From the NCBI RefSeq assembly GCF_001668725.1, contig NZ_LZKL01000012.1, positions 1 through 64,000 on the forward strand: 64,000 nt of DNA, written 5' to 3'. Source of the DNA: Mycobacterium sp. E787 (lineage in GTDB: Bacteria; Actinomycetota; Actinomycetes; Mycobacteriales; Mycobacteriaceae). Below the pieces are notes generated by a model, which worked only from the letters and a program-made list of their open reading frames with translations, did not search any database and was not told where the DNA came from. The position numbers and the translations under genes are program-made. Positions 37,229 through 47,000 of this stretch are shown here, piece after piece (within the stretch, counting starts at the first letter, position 1; every line of letters starts with the position of its first letter).

Positions 37229-37914
37229 GGCTTGTCCGCCCGGATCACGACGAGTTCCTCTTCGCGGCGGCCACGCGGGATCCGGCCGGTGTCCTCCAGC
37301 CACAGCGCCCGCGCCGACATCACGGGGCCGAATGGAATCCACTTGGAGGCAATGACTTCGGCCGCCATGCCGGCCCACTTCAGGCGCTCCAGCGACTGCT
37401 GCACCCCGGCGATCGCGGAGTGCACGAGCAGCAACGATCCCCCGTCGCACAGCAGCTTGGGCGCCACCTCGCACAGCGGATCGAGAATCAGACGGCCGTC
37501 GGCCCCGGCGTTCCAGGCCAAGGACGGGCCGGCGCTGGCGCTGATCGATGCCGAGTCATCACCGGGAGGTGTTGGAACGTAAGGCGGATTGGCCATCACC
37601 ACGTCGAATGGCGCGAGCTCTACCGCGTCCATCCACGATCCCTCACGGACGTCGACCGCGACGCCCGCCAGCGCGGCATTGGTCGCGCAGCAACCGACCG
37701 CGTGCGAGCAGATGTCGAAGGCGGTGACGCTGGCGCAACCCATTTCGGCCGCGGCGATCGCGACGAATCCACTGCCCGTGCAAAGGTCGAGAACCCGTCG
37801 TCCCCGGATCAGCGCGGAATGGTGCATCGCGTCGACCAGCAACCTGGAATCTTCTTGCGGCTGATAAACGTTGTGCGTAACCGAAATGGCGGGTTCGGGA
37901 TAGGTGGTGGTCAA
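37225..37914 (-). CDS. HemK2/MTQ2-type protein methyltransferase
   Basis: 229 aa. It is a SAM-dependent class I methyltransferase: VLDLCTGSGFVAIAAAEMG (SAM loop), acidic FDICSHAV and the amide-methylating NPPY motif within VMANPPYVP. The YQPQEDSRLLVDAM opening is typical of MTQ2, which methylates glutamine of release factor; prmC proper normally sits with prfA, so this is a paralog with unknown target. Cotranscribed with the CDGSH gene. Confidence 0.85.
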   Translation of the reverse strand: MTTTYPEPAISVTHNVYQPQEDSRLLVDAMHHSALIRGRRVLDLCTGSGFVAIAAAEMGCASVTAFDICSHAVGCCATNAALAGVAVDVREGSWMDAVELAPFDVVMANPPYVPTPPGDDSASISASAGPSLAWNAGADGRLILDPLCEVAPKLLCDGGSLLLVHSAIAGVQQSLERLKWAGMAAEVIASKWIPFGPVMSARALWLEDTGRIPRGRREEELVVIRADKP

Positions 37915-37976
37915 TGTTGGCCTTTCGGTCAGCCTTATCAGCGATCGCCGTGGCGATCACGGCCCCGGCCTGTGTA

Positions 37977-38003
37977 ATGCCCCCAATTTCGGGGGTTAAA
38001 ACG
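37977..38003 (-). promoter_or_regulatory. SigF-like promoter for the HemK2-CDGSH unit
   Basis: CGTTT, 16 bases, GGGCAT on the minus strand; one mismatch in the -10. The -35 spacer contains a CCCCCGAAATTGGGGG-type inverted repeat that could bind a regulator. Confidence 0.45.
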
Positions 38004-38024
38004 GTGTGAACGATTTGGTTTCAG

Positions 38025-38579
38025 CTATTCCGCAGCGGCGCGGGCGAATTGCTTGATGATCGTCTCGCAAAACGCCGGAAGGTCCGACGGTGAGCGGCTG
38101 GTGATCAGATTGCCGTCGACCGCGACCTCTTCGTCCACCACGTGTGCGCCCGCATTGCGCAGGTCCGTGCGAATGCTCGGATACGACGTCAGCGTGCGCC
38201 CCACCACCACGCCCGCTTCCACCAGCGTCCACGGGCCGTGGCAGATCGCGGCAACGGGCTTGCCGGAGACCACGAAGTCGCGCACGAACGAAACCGCGGC
38301 CCGATCCAGGCGTAGTTTGTCCGGGTTCACCGTGCCGCCGGGCAGCACGAGCCCGTCGAATTCGCCCACCGACGCGTCCGACACCGCGCGGTCGACCGCG
38401 AACGTTCCGGCCGGCTCGAGATCGTGGTTGCGCGCCTGGATTTCGCCGGTCTTCAGCGACAGCAGCTCGACCTGGGCGCCGGCCTGTTCGAGTGCCTCCC
38501 GGGGCTGTTCGAGCTCCACCTTCTCTACACCGTCGGCCGCTAAGACGGCAATCTTCGTGCCTTGCAATTCATTTGACAT
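38025..38579 (-). CDS. DJ-1/PfpI family protein
   Basis: 184 aa. The nucleophile-elbow Cys is in AAICHGPW, with Glu near KIAVLAADGVEKVELEQP and VLPGGTVNPDKLR. PfpI-like proteins act as glyoxalase/deglycase or stress chaperones; activity cannot be decided here. It is the third gene of a minus-strand group with the dehydrogenase (14 bases upstream) and the SRPBCC protein. Confidence 0.87.
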   Translation of the reverse strand: MSNELQGTKIAVLAADGVEKVELEQPREALEQAGAQVELLSLKTGEIQARNHDLEPAGTFAVDRAVSDASVGEFDGLVLPGGTVNPDKLRLDRAAVSFVRDFVVSGKPVAAICHGPWTLVEAGVVVGRTLTSYPSIRTDLRNAGAHVVDEEVAVDGNLITSRSPSDLPAFCETIIKQFARAAAE

Positions 38580-38593
38580 CGCGGGTACCTCCT

Positions 38594-39763
38594 TCACGGG
38601 TGCAGAACGACTTTGGTGCAGCCGTCCTGCTTGTGTTTGAAGATCTCGTAGCCGTGCGGCGCCTGATCGAGTCCCAGGTGATGGGTGATGATCACGGTCG
38701 GGTCGATGTCCCCGCCGCGAATTCGCTCCAGCAGGGGCCGCATGTAGCGCTGCACGTGGCATTGCCCGGTCTTGATGGTCAACGAGCGATTCATGATCGC
38801 GCCGATGGGAAACTTGTCCATCAGCCCGCCGTAGACCCCGACGATCGAGATGGTGCCGCCGTTGCGGCAGCTCATCGCCGCTTCCCGAAGTGCGTGCGGG
38901 CGTTCGCTTTCCAGGCGCATCGCCTGCTTGACGCGATCGTAGGCGTCTACCGGGGTCGCACCGTTGCGGGCTTCCATGCCGGCCGCGTCGATGCAATGGT
39001 CCGGGCCCCGCCCGGCGGTGATGTCCTGAAGCTCGCCCAGTACCGACGTTTCTTCGAAGTTGATCGGCGTCGCGCCGATCTTTTCGGCCAGCTCCAGCCG
39101 ATACGGCACGCGGTCGATGGCAATGACTTTGGACGCGCCCAGCAGGTACGCGCTCATGATCGCGAACAGCCCGACCGGACCGGCCCCCCAGACCGCCACG
39201 ACCTGGCCCGGCCGGATGTCGCACATCTCCGCGCCCATGTAACCGGTGGGCAGGATGTCCGACAGGAACAACACCTGGTCGTCGGTGAGGTCGTCGTCGA
39301 CCTTGAGGGGTCCCACATCGGCGAACGGCACCCGCGCGTATTCGGCTTGGCCGCCGGCGAATCCACCGAGCATGTGCGAATAGCCGAACAGCCCCGCCGG
39401 GGAGTGCCCCATGAACTTCTCGGCGATGCCGGCGTTGGGGTTGGAGTTCTCGCACAGCGAGTACAGGTCGCGTTCGCAGGCCGAGCACGCCCCGCACGCG
39501 ATCGGGAACGGCACCACCACCCGGTTGCCGACGGCCAGGTTGTTCACCGCCTTGCCGACCTCGACGACCTCGCCCATGAATTCGTGACCCAGCACGTCGC
39601 CGCGCTTGACCGTCGGGATGTAGCCGTCGTAGAGGTGCAAATCGGACCCGCAGATCGCCGTAGAGGTGACGCGCACGATGACGTCGCGATCGTTGAGGAT
39701 CTGCGGGTCCGGAACCGATTGCACCTCAACGCTGTTGCGTCCCGCCCACACGGTGGCTCTCAT
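38594..39763 (-). CDS. Zinc-dependent alcohol dehydrogenase
   Basis: 389 aa, MDR superfamily. Catalytic zinc ligands include Cys in [10 protein letters not shown], and GHEFMGEV carries the Glu/His ligand pair. The structural zinc cluster is [15 protein letters not shown]. The Rossmann motif is [13 protein letters not shown]. It is closest in style to glutathione-independent formaldehyde dehydrogenases, which have the [12 protein letters not shown] block seen here. Oxidises alcohols or aldehydes with NAD(P)+. ATG overlaps the SRPBCC stop (ATGA). Confidence 0.9.
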   Translation of the reverse strand: MRATVWAGRNSVEVQSVPDPQILNDRDVIVRVTSTAICGSDLHLYDGYIPTVKRGDVLGHEFMGEVVEVGKAVNNLAVGNRVVVPFPIACGACSACERDLYSLCENSNPNAGIAEKFMGHSPAGLFGYSHMLGGFAGGQAEYARVPFADVGPLKVDDDLTDDQVLFLSDILPTGYMGAEMCDIRPGQVVAVWGAGPVGLFAIMSAYLLGASKVIAIDRVPYRLELAEKIGATPINFEETSVLGELQDITAGRGPDHCIDAAGMEARNGATPVDAYDRVKQAMRLESERPHALREAAMSCRNGGTISIVGVYGGLMDKFPIGAIMNRSLTIKTGQCHVQRYMRPLLERIRGGDIDPTVIITHHLGLDQAPHGYEIFKHKQDGCTKVVLHP

Positions 39764-40704
39764 ACGGTGGCTCCTTCGCTGGTGTGCCCGTTGGGCTGGG
39801 CGGGTTGCTGGCGCAGCTGGCGGGCCGCGGCGGTGCCTTCCGGCGACCCGTCCGACCGCAGCACCTGTCCCGTCTCCAGGATTTGCTTGAAACGCCGGAG
39901 GTCGTCGTTGACCTGTTGGTCGGGCGACTCGCCGAACAGGGTCGCCGCGGCCTTGCCGACGACGCCGCCCGGCATCTGGTAGCCGATCCGAACCCGCACC
40001 TCGGTCCCGTCGCCGTCGCGCGCGGGCGTGAATTCGACGCTGCCGCCGTTGTGGATCGCCGACCCGGGCAGTGACTGCCAGGCGATGCGCTTGTTGGGCC
40101 GGTCTTCGGTGATTTGCGCGTCCCACTGCACCGGCTGGCCGACCGGCGCGCTGGCGACCCAGTGCGAGCGGCCGTCGGAGCCGGCGGTGACGGACTGCAG
40201 GTGGTGCATGAAGCTGGGCAGGTTCTCCAGGTCGCGCCAGAAGCGGTAGACGTCCTCGGGCGAACGCCGGACGGTGACCGCGGCCCGCAGGGTGCGGTGC
40301 CGCGCGCCGTTGGCGTGCCGGGCCCCGCCGTCGCGGCCGGCGCTCAACGCCGCGTAGAGGTCGACCGCCCCGATGCCGCCGAGGAGGGCGGCCGACACGG
40401 CTCCCCGGCGCCGGCGCCCCGCGCCGCGGGCGGCCACCCCGGCCGCCAGCAGCGCCACGTCCAACACGTCGCCCGCGACCCGCGTCCAGACCAGCTTGTC
40501 GGAACCACCCAGCAGGGCGGCTCCGTGACCGCATTCACGCGCACCGAGGGCGCGGATCACCCGGCGGGACCGGCGCGTGTCGTCCACGCCCGCCATGGCA
40601 GCAACTTTCTGCGGCGCCACCAACTCGGCCAAGCCGAGCCCGAAGCTGGCACCCGCGAGCGCCTTCACCAATGGCGCGGTGGGGTTGCCGGATTGATCAT
40701 TCAT
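39760..40704 (-). CDS. SRPBCC/cyclase-type protein with membrane N-terminus
   Basis: 314 aa. An N-terminal half with hydrophobic stretches and a [13 protein letters not shown] block is followed by an SRPBCC (START-like) ligand-binding domain from about residue 135 ([22 protein letters not shown]...). Family members bind hydrophobic ligands; many sit in stress operons in actinobacteria. First gene of the SRPBCC-ADH-DJ-1 unit, behind a SigF-like promoter (40853-40878). Confidence 0.82.
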   Translation of the reverse strand: MNDQSGNPTAPLVKALAGASFGLGLAELVAPQKVAAMAGVDDTRRSRRVIRALGARECGHGAALLGGSDKLVWTRVAGDVLDVALLAAGVAARGAGRRRRGAVSAALLGGIGAVDLYAALSAGRDGGARHANGARHRTLRAAVTVRRSPEDVYRFWRDLENLPSFMHHLQSVTAGSDGRSHWVASAPVGQPVQWDAQITEDRPNKRIAWQSLPGSAIHNGGSVEFTPARDGDGTEVRVRIGYQMPGGVVGKAAATLFGESPDQQVNDDLRRFKQILETGQVLRSDGSPEGTAAARQLRQQPAQPNGHTSEGATV

Positions 40705-40852
40705 CGTCTGCTCCCTTGCCCTGCCGAACGCGGATGTCAGCGCAATGCGGCTGCTGGACAGCGCTTTTGCGGGGCGTCCGCCCGCCCGGTGCTAGGCCTT
40801 GGTCGGTATGTCAAACTGCCGGTGGTGGCCCGATGCCCACGATGGCACTCGG

Positions 40853-40878
40853 ATACCCCTGCAGAATCGGCCCAAACT
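40853..40878 (-). promoter_or_regulatory. SigF-like promoter for the SRPBCC-ADH-DJ-1 operon
   Basis: AGTTT, 15 bases, GGGTAT on the minus strand, just past the 3' end of the F420-type gene and about 150 bases before the SRPBCC start. Confidence 0.5.
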
Positions 40879-40883
40879 TGTGA

Positions 40884-41870
40884 TCAACCGGACGCGTCGC
40901 GCAACGCGTCGAGCAAAGGCTGAGCCGCCTCCTTGAGGAAGAGGTCCTGCGTCTCGCCCCCGATCTGGACGAGCGCGATGTCGGTGAACCCCGCCTCCCA
41001 ATACGGCCGGACCGCCTCGACGATCGCGTCCAGGTCCGGACCGCACGGGATGGAATCGGCGACGTCTTCCGGCCGCACGAATTGGGTCGCGCCCGCGAAG
41101 CCGGCCGGCGTAGGCAGGTCCGCGTTGACCTTCCAGCCGCCGCCGAACCAGCGGAACTGGTCGTGCGCGCGCCTGATGGCGGCGTCGCGGTCGGGATCCC
41201 AGGACACCGGGATCTGGCCGACCACCCGTCCGCCCCCGGCGAGGTTCGCGGCCTGACGCGCCGCGTGCCACTCGCGGACGAGGTCTCCGTCGGGCTCCAC
41301 GGCGATCAGGTGCTCGGCCAGCTTGGCAAACCTGTCGACGCCCTTTGCCCCGGACATCGCCACGCCGATGGCGACCGGGACGTCGGGGACGTCCCACAGC
41401 CGGGCGGAGTCGACCTGGAAGTACTCGCCGCGCCAGTTCACCAGCTGGCCGCCGAAGAGGTCGCGGATGATCTTGATGGCTTCGCGCAGCATGTCCTGCC
41501 GGCGCTCGACGGTGGGCCAGCCCCCGCCGACGACGTGTTCGTTGAGGTTCTCACCGCTGCCCAGGCCCAGGGTGAACCGGCCGTCGGACAGGATCTGCAC
41601 GGTGGCGGCCTGCTGCGCGACGATCGCGGGGTGGTACCGCATCGTCGGGCAGGTCACGTAGGTGTACAGGTCGACCCGCTCCGTGGCGTGCGCCACCGCG
41701 CCCAGCACCGCCCAGGCGTTGGGCGCGTGCCCCTGCGAGGTGAGCCAGGGCGAGAAGTGGTCGCTGCAGACCTCGAAGTCGAAACCGCGCTCTTCTGCCG
41801 AGATTGCGTGGCGGACAAGGTCTTTGGGTCCACTCTGTTCGGTCATCAGAGTGTAGCCAAAATTCGTCAT
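40884..41870 (-). CDS. F420-dependent LLM-class oxidoreductase (TIGR03557-like)
   Basis: 328 aa. It is a luciferase-like TIM-barrel enzyme. The start FGYTLMTEQSGPKDLVRHA, SDHFSPWL, RYHPAIVAQQAATVQILS, LGSGENLNEHVVG and REAIKIIRDLFGG all match the F420-dependent glucose-6-phosphate-dehydrogenase-related TIGR03557 group. Cofactor F420 is inferred from family; substrate unknown. Nearly leaderless start three bases after the predicted transcription start of a SigF-type promoter. Confidence 0.88.
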   Translation of the reverse strand: MTNFGYTLMTEQSGPKDLVRHAISAEERGFDFEVCSDHFSPWLTSQGHAPNAWAVLGAVAHATERVDLYTYVTCPTMRYHPAIVAQQAATVQILSDGRFTLGLGSGENLNEHVVGGGWPTVERRQDMLREAIKIIRDLFGGQLVNWRGEYFQVDSARLWDVPDVPVAIGVAMSGAKGVDRFAKLAEHLIAVEPDGDLVREWHAARQAANLAGGGRVVGQIPVSWDPDRDAAIRRAHDQFRWFGGGWKVNADLPTPAGFAGATQFVRPEDVADSIPCGPDLDAIVEAVRPYWEAGFTDIALVQIGGETQDLFLKEAAQPLLDALRDASG

Positions 41871-41879
41871 GCCCTATAC

Positions 41880-41905
41880 GTACCCCGGTCCGTGGGGCGC
41901 AAACC
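41880..41905 (-). promoter_or_regulatory. SigF-type promoter for the F420-dependent oxidoreductase
   Basis: GGTTT, 15 bases, GGGTAC on the minus strand, with the -10 nine bases from the ATG. Confidence 0.65.
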
Positions 41906-42010
41906 GCCGCGAGCGGCGGGCGCCGCCCGCGAGCGTGACCGCAGCACGAAAAAGCGGGCCGGAAATCGCGGTGGGGTTACGGTCGCGGCGATGCAGGACA
42001 GGAGCCGCCG

Positions 42011-43096
42011 TCAATCCGCGGTGGTGATGGAGTCCCCGGTGACACCGGCTGCCCGGCGGGCGGCGAGCCTGCGCTTCTGCGGCTCGATCGTGTAGCGGGG
42101 GTGGCGGGCCGACTCCAGGCCGGCCTCGAAGAAACCGAACCTCAGCAGCGCCGACGCCGCCAGCAGCGTCACGCCGGACGCGGCGGCGATGGCGCGGTGT
42201 CGCCCCCCGAGCAAGGCGCCCAAACCGCCCGCGGCGGCGAGCCGTTCGCTCCAGGCCAGCAGCCGGCCGGGACGGCCTTCGTGCAACGGCTCCCTGGTCA
42301 CCGGGTCCATCCGGTACTCGGTGAACCTGGCGGAGATCAGATCGCTGACCGCGCCGATGACGGCCAGGCTGCGGGCGGGCCCCGCCTCGCAGACCGGCGT
42401 GGTGATCATCGCCAGGCCGGATGCGGCCAGGCTCGCCGAGCTGACGAACACGAACGGCAAATCTCGATACGCGGCGTTCCACGTCGGGGTCGCGGTGTCG
42501 GTGAGCAGCACCGCGGTGTAGACCGCCAGCGGTGCGGCGAACACACCGGCTTCCAGTCCGGCCGGTCCCTCCGCGGCGCGCAGCACGGGCCGCAACGGGC
42601 CCAACGGGATTCGTTCACCGGTCATCCGGTCGACCTCGGCGACCGCGGCCACCCCGATGCCGGCGCTGAACAGGCTGAGGATCCACGAGCCGATGCTCAT
42701 CGGCGAGGTCAGTTTGACCGTCCGCAGCATGTTGACGAACCGCTCGGGGCGGCCCAGGTCCTTCACCAGCGCGACCGCGCCGATCATCACCGCGATCAGC
42801 GCGGACAGCCTTGTGTTGCGGCGCAACGTGTTTCGTCCGGTGAGCTGGGCGCCGGCCGCCAGCAGACCCGACCCGCCGGCGACACCGCCCAAAAACAGGT
42901 ACGCCGCCACCTCGTGTCCCCAGGGCGCGGGCTTGACGACCGGCCGTCCGTAATACGACGTGAACTCGGCCTCGGGGACCATCGGCATCTCGCGGGAACC
43001 GTCGCCGCCGCCCCGACGGCCCGCCCGCTTGCCTTTCCGGCGCCTGCCCCCCGCGGGCTCCGGCGGACGGAAGCTGTCGAATTCCGAAGTGCTCAA
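42011..43096 (-). CDS. nrfD: NrfD-type membrane subunit of formate dehydrogenase
   Basis: 361 aa from a TTG, seven bases after fdhB. A basic, hydrophilic N-terminus (1-60) is followed by about eight hydrophobic segments of the NrfD/PsrC type, starting HEVAAYLFLGGVAGGSGLL. It would pass electrons from the iron-sulfur subunit to menaquinone, replacing the heme-b FdnI-type subunit of E. coli. Fourth gene of selD-fdhA-fdhB-nrfD. Confidence 0.87.
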   Translation of the reverse strand: MSTSEFDSFRPPEPAGGRRRKGKRAGRRGGGDGSREMPMVPEAEFTSYYGRPVVKPAPWGHEVAAYLFLGGVAGGSGLLAAGAQLTGRNTLRRNTRLSALIAVMIGAVALVKDLGRPERFVNMLRTVKLTSPMSIGSWILSLFSAGIGVAAVAEVDRMTGERIPLGPLRPVLRAAEGPAGLEAGVFAAPLAVYTAVLLTDTATPTWNAAYRDLPFVFVSSASLAASGLAMITTPVCEAGPARSLAVIGAVSDLISARFTEYRMDPVTREPLHEGRPGRLLAWSERLAAAGGLGALLGGRHRAIAAASGVTLLAASALLRFGFFEAGLESARHPRYTIEPQKRRLAARRAAGVTGDSITTAD

Positions 43097-43103
43097 CGGT
43101 ACT

Positions 43104-44075
43104 TCACCGGCCTTTCCAGAAAGCCCAGGCCGCCGCGCCGACCATGCCGGCCGCGGCCACGCCGGCGCGCTTGAACATGGTCATCAGGTCGGCCGTGCAC
43201 ACCCGCGGGTCGGGCGGCAGGCCGTAGACCTCCGGTTCGTCGAGCAGCAGGAAGACCGACCCGATGCCGCCGACGCCGTCGTGCTCATTGGCGCCGTAGA
43301 GCCGGGCCTCGGTGAGCCCCTGGGCGTGCAGCTGGGCGACCCGTTCGCGGGCCTTGACCACCAGGTCGTCGTGGTCGCCGAACTTGATCGAGGTCGTCGG
43401 GCAGGTCTTGGCGCACGCCGGGATCTGGTCCTCGACCAGGCGGTCGTAACACAGGGTGCACTTCTGGGCGACACCGGAGACGGGCTTCTCGGCGGGGCGG
43501 CCCGGTCGCTGCGCCGGCGTGGTGTACGTGCCGTCGTTGCGGCGTTCGACCACACCGAACGGGCATCCGGCCACGCAGGTGCCGCAGCCGTTGCAGACGT
43601 CGTCCTGCACGACGACGGTGCCGAACTCGGTGCGGAACAAGGCCCCCGTCGGGCAGACGTCGAGGCAGCCGGCGTGCGTGCAGTGCTTGCAGACGTCCGA
43701 CGACATCAGCCAGCGGAACTCCGGGGTGTCCGGTGGCGTGACGTCCGGGCGGCGCGCGGCGGCGGAAATCTCGGGCATCCCCAAATCGATGAGGGCACGC
43801 CCGGATTCGCGCGCCTCCGCGATGCGGTCGCGGTCCTGCTCGACGAACGCCACGTGCCGCCACGTGCTCGCGCCCAGCGAGCCGGTGTTGTCGTAGGACG
43901 AGCCCAGCAGTTCGAGGTCGCCGTCCTGGGGGTTGCGGTTCCATTCCTTGCAGGCCACCTCGCAGGCCTTGCAGCCGATGCAGATGGAGGTGTCGGTGAA
44001 GAAGCCCTTGCGCGGCTTGGGATCTGACCAACCGGCGTTACTCGTCGGGTCGGTCGGCCCGCTCAGCTGACCCAT
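43104..44075 (-). CDS. fdhB: Formate dehydrogenase iron-sulfur subunit FdhB
   Basis: 323 aa. Four ferredoxin-type Cys groups are seen: CIGCKACEVACKEW; CKHCTHAGCLDVCPTGAL; CNGCGTCVAGCPFG; CTLCYDRL...CAKTCP. These hold four [4Fe-4S] clusters that relay electrons from FdhA. A C-terminal hydrophobic helix (about 300-320) may tether it to the membrane. It starts 38 bases inside the end of fdhA, so translation is coupled. Confidence 0.92.
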   Translation of the reverse strand: MGQLSGPTDPTSNAGWSDPKPRKGFFTDTSICIGCKACEVACKEWNRNPQDGDLELLGSSYDNTGSLGASTWRHVAFVEQDRDRIAEARESGRALIDLGMPEISAAARRPDVTPPDTPEFRWLMSSDVCKHCTHAGCLDVCPTGALFRTEFGTVVVQDDVCNGCGTCVAGCPFGVVERRNDGTYTTPAQRPGRPAEKPVSGVAQKCTLCYDRLVEDQIPACAKTCPTTSIKFGDHDDLVVKARERVAQLHAQGLTEARLYGANEHDGVGGIGSVFLLLDEPEVYGLPPDPRVCTADLMTMFKRAGVAAAGMVGAAAWAFWKGR

Positions 44076-47000
44076 CGGCTCCCCCTTCCCATACGCCGTC
44101 GCTGATTCGTACGTTGCCGGTTTCGGTGGTGGCGCCGGAACGGGATTGATACTCGGCGATCAGGCGCAGCAGCTGCTCGCCCTGCGGGCGGCGGCCCGGG
44201 CGGATGTCGCACGACCCGGCCTTGGACTCCTGAATCTGCACGTTCGGATCCAGCGTCACGCCGAGCAGATCGTTGGCCGCGTCCCCGCTGACCACGGCGT
44301 CGCTCCCTACTCCCCAGTGGTAGGGCAGCCCGATCTGGTGCACCGTGTGCCCGTTGATGACCAGCGGGGCAACGCGTTTGGTGACCAGCACCCGCGCCTC
44401 GATCGCCGCGCGGGCGGAGATGATGGTGGCCCACCCGTAGGGCTCGAGACCGCGTTCGGCGGCCAGCTCCGGGGAAACCTCGCAGAACATCTCCGGTTGC
44501 AGCTCCGAGAGGTAGGGCAGCCACCGGCTCATGCCGCCGGCGGTGTGATGTTCGGTGAGCCGGTAGGTGGTGAACACATACGGGTAGACGTCGGCACCCG
44601 GTTCGCCGGCGCTGGGCGCGCTCAGATTGTCCTTGCGCGGGAAGGTGATTCGCGCCGGATTCCGCTGCTGGGGATACAGCGCGTTGGTAACCGGTGACTC
44701 CTGCGGTTCGTAGTGTGTGGGCAGCGGCCCGTCGACCATGCCCTTCGGCGCGAACAGCCAACCCTTGCCGTCGGCCTGCATGATGAACGGATCGTCGCCG
44801 GCCAGGGAGTCGGGGCCGCCGACGTCCGGATCCGGCCGGCTGCCCGGCGCACGGTCGGCGACGAAGTCGGGCACGTCGTATCCCACCCAGCGCTGCTTTT
44901 CCGCGTCCCACCAGACGTATTTCTTGCGCTCGCTCCACGGCTTGCCGTCCGGGTCGGCGGAGGCACGGTTGTACAGGATGCGGCGGTCGGCCGGCCACGC
45001 CCACCCCCACTCCGACTGGCTGGGACTGGGACCGCCCAGCGGCGCTCGGCGGGCGGCCTGGTTGACGCCTTCGGCGTACACGCCCGAGTAGATCCAGCAT
45101 CCGCATGACGTCGATCCGTCGGCACCCAACTCGGTGTATCCCGGAACCGGCTGGCCGGCTTTGGGACCGGTCAGATAACAGCCGCTGATCTCGGCGAGCA
45201 CCGCGGTGGGGTCAGGCTCGCCATGCTCGTCGGTGGGATAGTCCCACGTCAGATCGAGCAGCGGCCGGTCACGTTCGTCGGTGGACCCGGCCAGCCGCTG
45301 GCGGATTCGCTTGCCCAACTCGACGAAGAACTGCAGCTCGCTCTGGCAGTCGCCGGGTGGATCGATCGCCTTGTGCCGCCACTGCACCAGGCGCTGGGTC
45401 TGGGTGAACGAACCGGCCTTCTCGACGTGCGTCGCCGCCGGGAAGAAGAACACCTCCGTCTCGATTTCCTCGGTCTTCAGCTCGCCGGATGCGATCTCCG
45501 GGCCGTCCTTCCAGAACGTGGCCGACTCGATGAGGTTGAGATCGCGCACCACCAACCACTTCAGGTGCGACATACCCATGCGCTGCATCCGGCCGTGCGC
45601 CGATCCCACCGCCGGGTTCTGGCCAAGCAAGAAGTACCCGTCGACCTCGTCGTCGAGCATCGACGTAACCGTCTGATACGTGCCGTGCGGGCCGGAAAGT
45701 CGTGGCAGGTAGTCGTAGGCCCAGTCGTTGTCGGCACGGGCGGCGTCTCCCCACCACGCCTTGAGCAGGCTGACGATGTAGGTGTCCGCGTCGGCCCAGA
45801 AACCCTTCTGGTTCTTCGGCCCGACCGCTTCGATGTACTCGCGGAACGTGTCGTGCACACCGGCCTTCGGCATCGACAGGTAACCGGGCAACAGGTTGAA
45901 CAACGTCGGGATATCGGTCGACCCTTGGATCGTGGCGTGCCCGCGCAGCGCCATGATGCCGCCGCCCGGGCGACCGACGTTGCCCAGCAGCAACTGCAGA
46001 ATCGTTGCGGTGCGGATGAACTGGGCACCCAGCGTGTGCTGCGTCCAGCCGACGGCGTACGCGAAGCAGGTGGTGCGCTCACGCCCGGAGTTCTCCACAA
46101 TGGCGCGGGCCAGGTAGTCGAAGTCCGCGCGGCTGATGCCGCACACGTCGGTGACCATCTCCGGCGTGTAACGCGCGTAATGCCGCTTGACGATCTGAAA
46201 CACCGTTCGGGGATGCTGCAGGGTCTCGTCTCGCATGACGCGGGCGTGGGGCAGCGGCGGACCGCCGCTGCCATGCACATCGCCGGCCGCGCGGGCCGAT
46301 GCGCTGGCGCCGTGCTCTTGACGGCTTTCGTCCTCTTCTTGGCCCGCGTACGCCCAGGTCGACGAGTCGTATTGGCCGGTCTCGGGATCATAACCGGAGA
46401 ACAGACCGCCCAAATCCTCGGTGTCGCGGTAGTTTTCGTTGATCAGGGTGGCCGCGTTGGTGTAGGCGACGACGTACTCTTTGAACCACAGGTCATTGGT
46501 GAGGATGTGGTTGATCAGCGCGCCGAGCAGCACCACGTCCGAGCCGGCCCTGATCGGGATGTGCCTGTCCGAGACCGCCGAGGTGCGAGTAAAGCGCGGA
46601 TCGACGTGAATCACCTTGGCGCCGCGCGCTTTCGCCTCCTCGACCCATTGAAAGCCGACGGGATGACACTCGGCCATGTTGGAGCCCTGGATGACGATGC
46701 AGTCGGCGTTGGCCATGTCCTGCAGTGTTTGGGTGGCGCCACCGCGCCCGAAGGAGGTTCCCAGACCGGGAACCGTGGAACTGTGTCAAATACGAGCTTG
46801 GTTCTCGATCTGGATGGCGCCGGCGGCGGTGAAGAGCTTCTTGATGACGTAATTCTCTTCGTTGTCCAGCGTGGCGCCGCCGAGCGCGGCGATCTTCATG
46901 GTGCGCCGCAGCGGGTGGCCCTTCTTGTCGATGTCCTGCCAGGAGTGGCGACGGGCTTCCACGAAGCGGTCGGCCACCATGTCGATGGCGGTGTCGAGAT

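Noticed and set aside
38144..39982. 612-residue plus-strand frame opposite DJ-1 and the dehydrogenase
   Set aside because: Shadow frame; Arg/Pro-rich low-information sequence, while the minus-strand genes have clear catalytic motifs.
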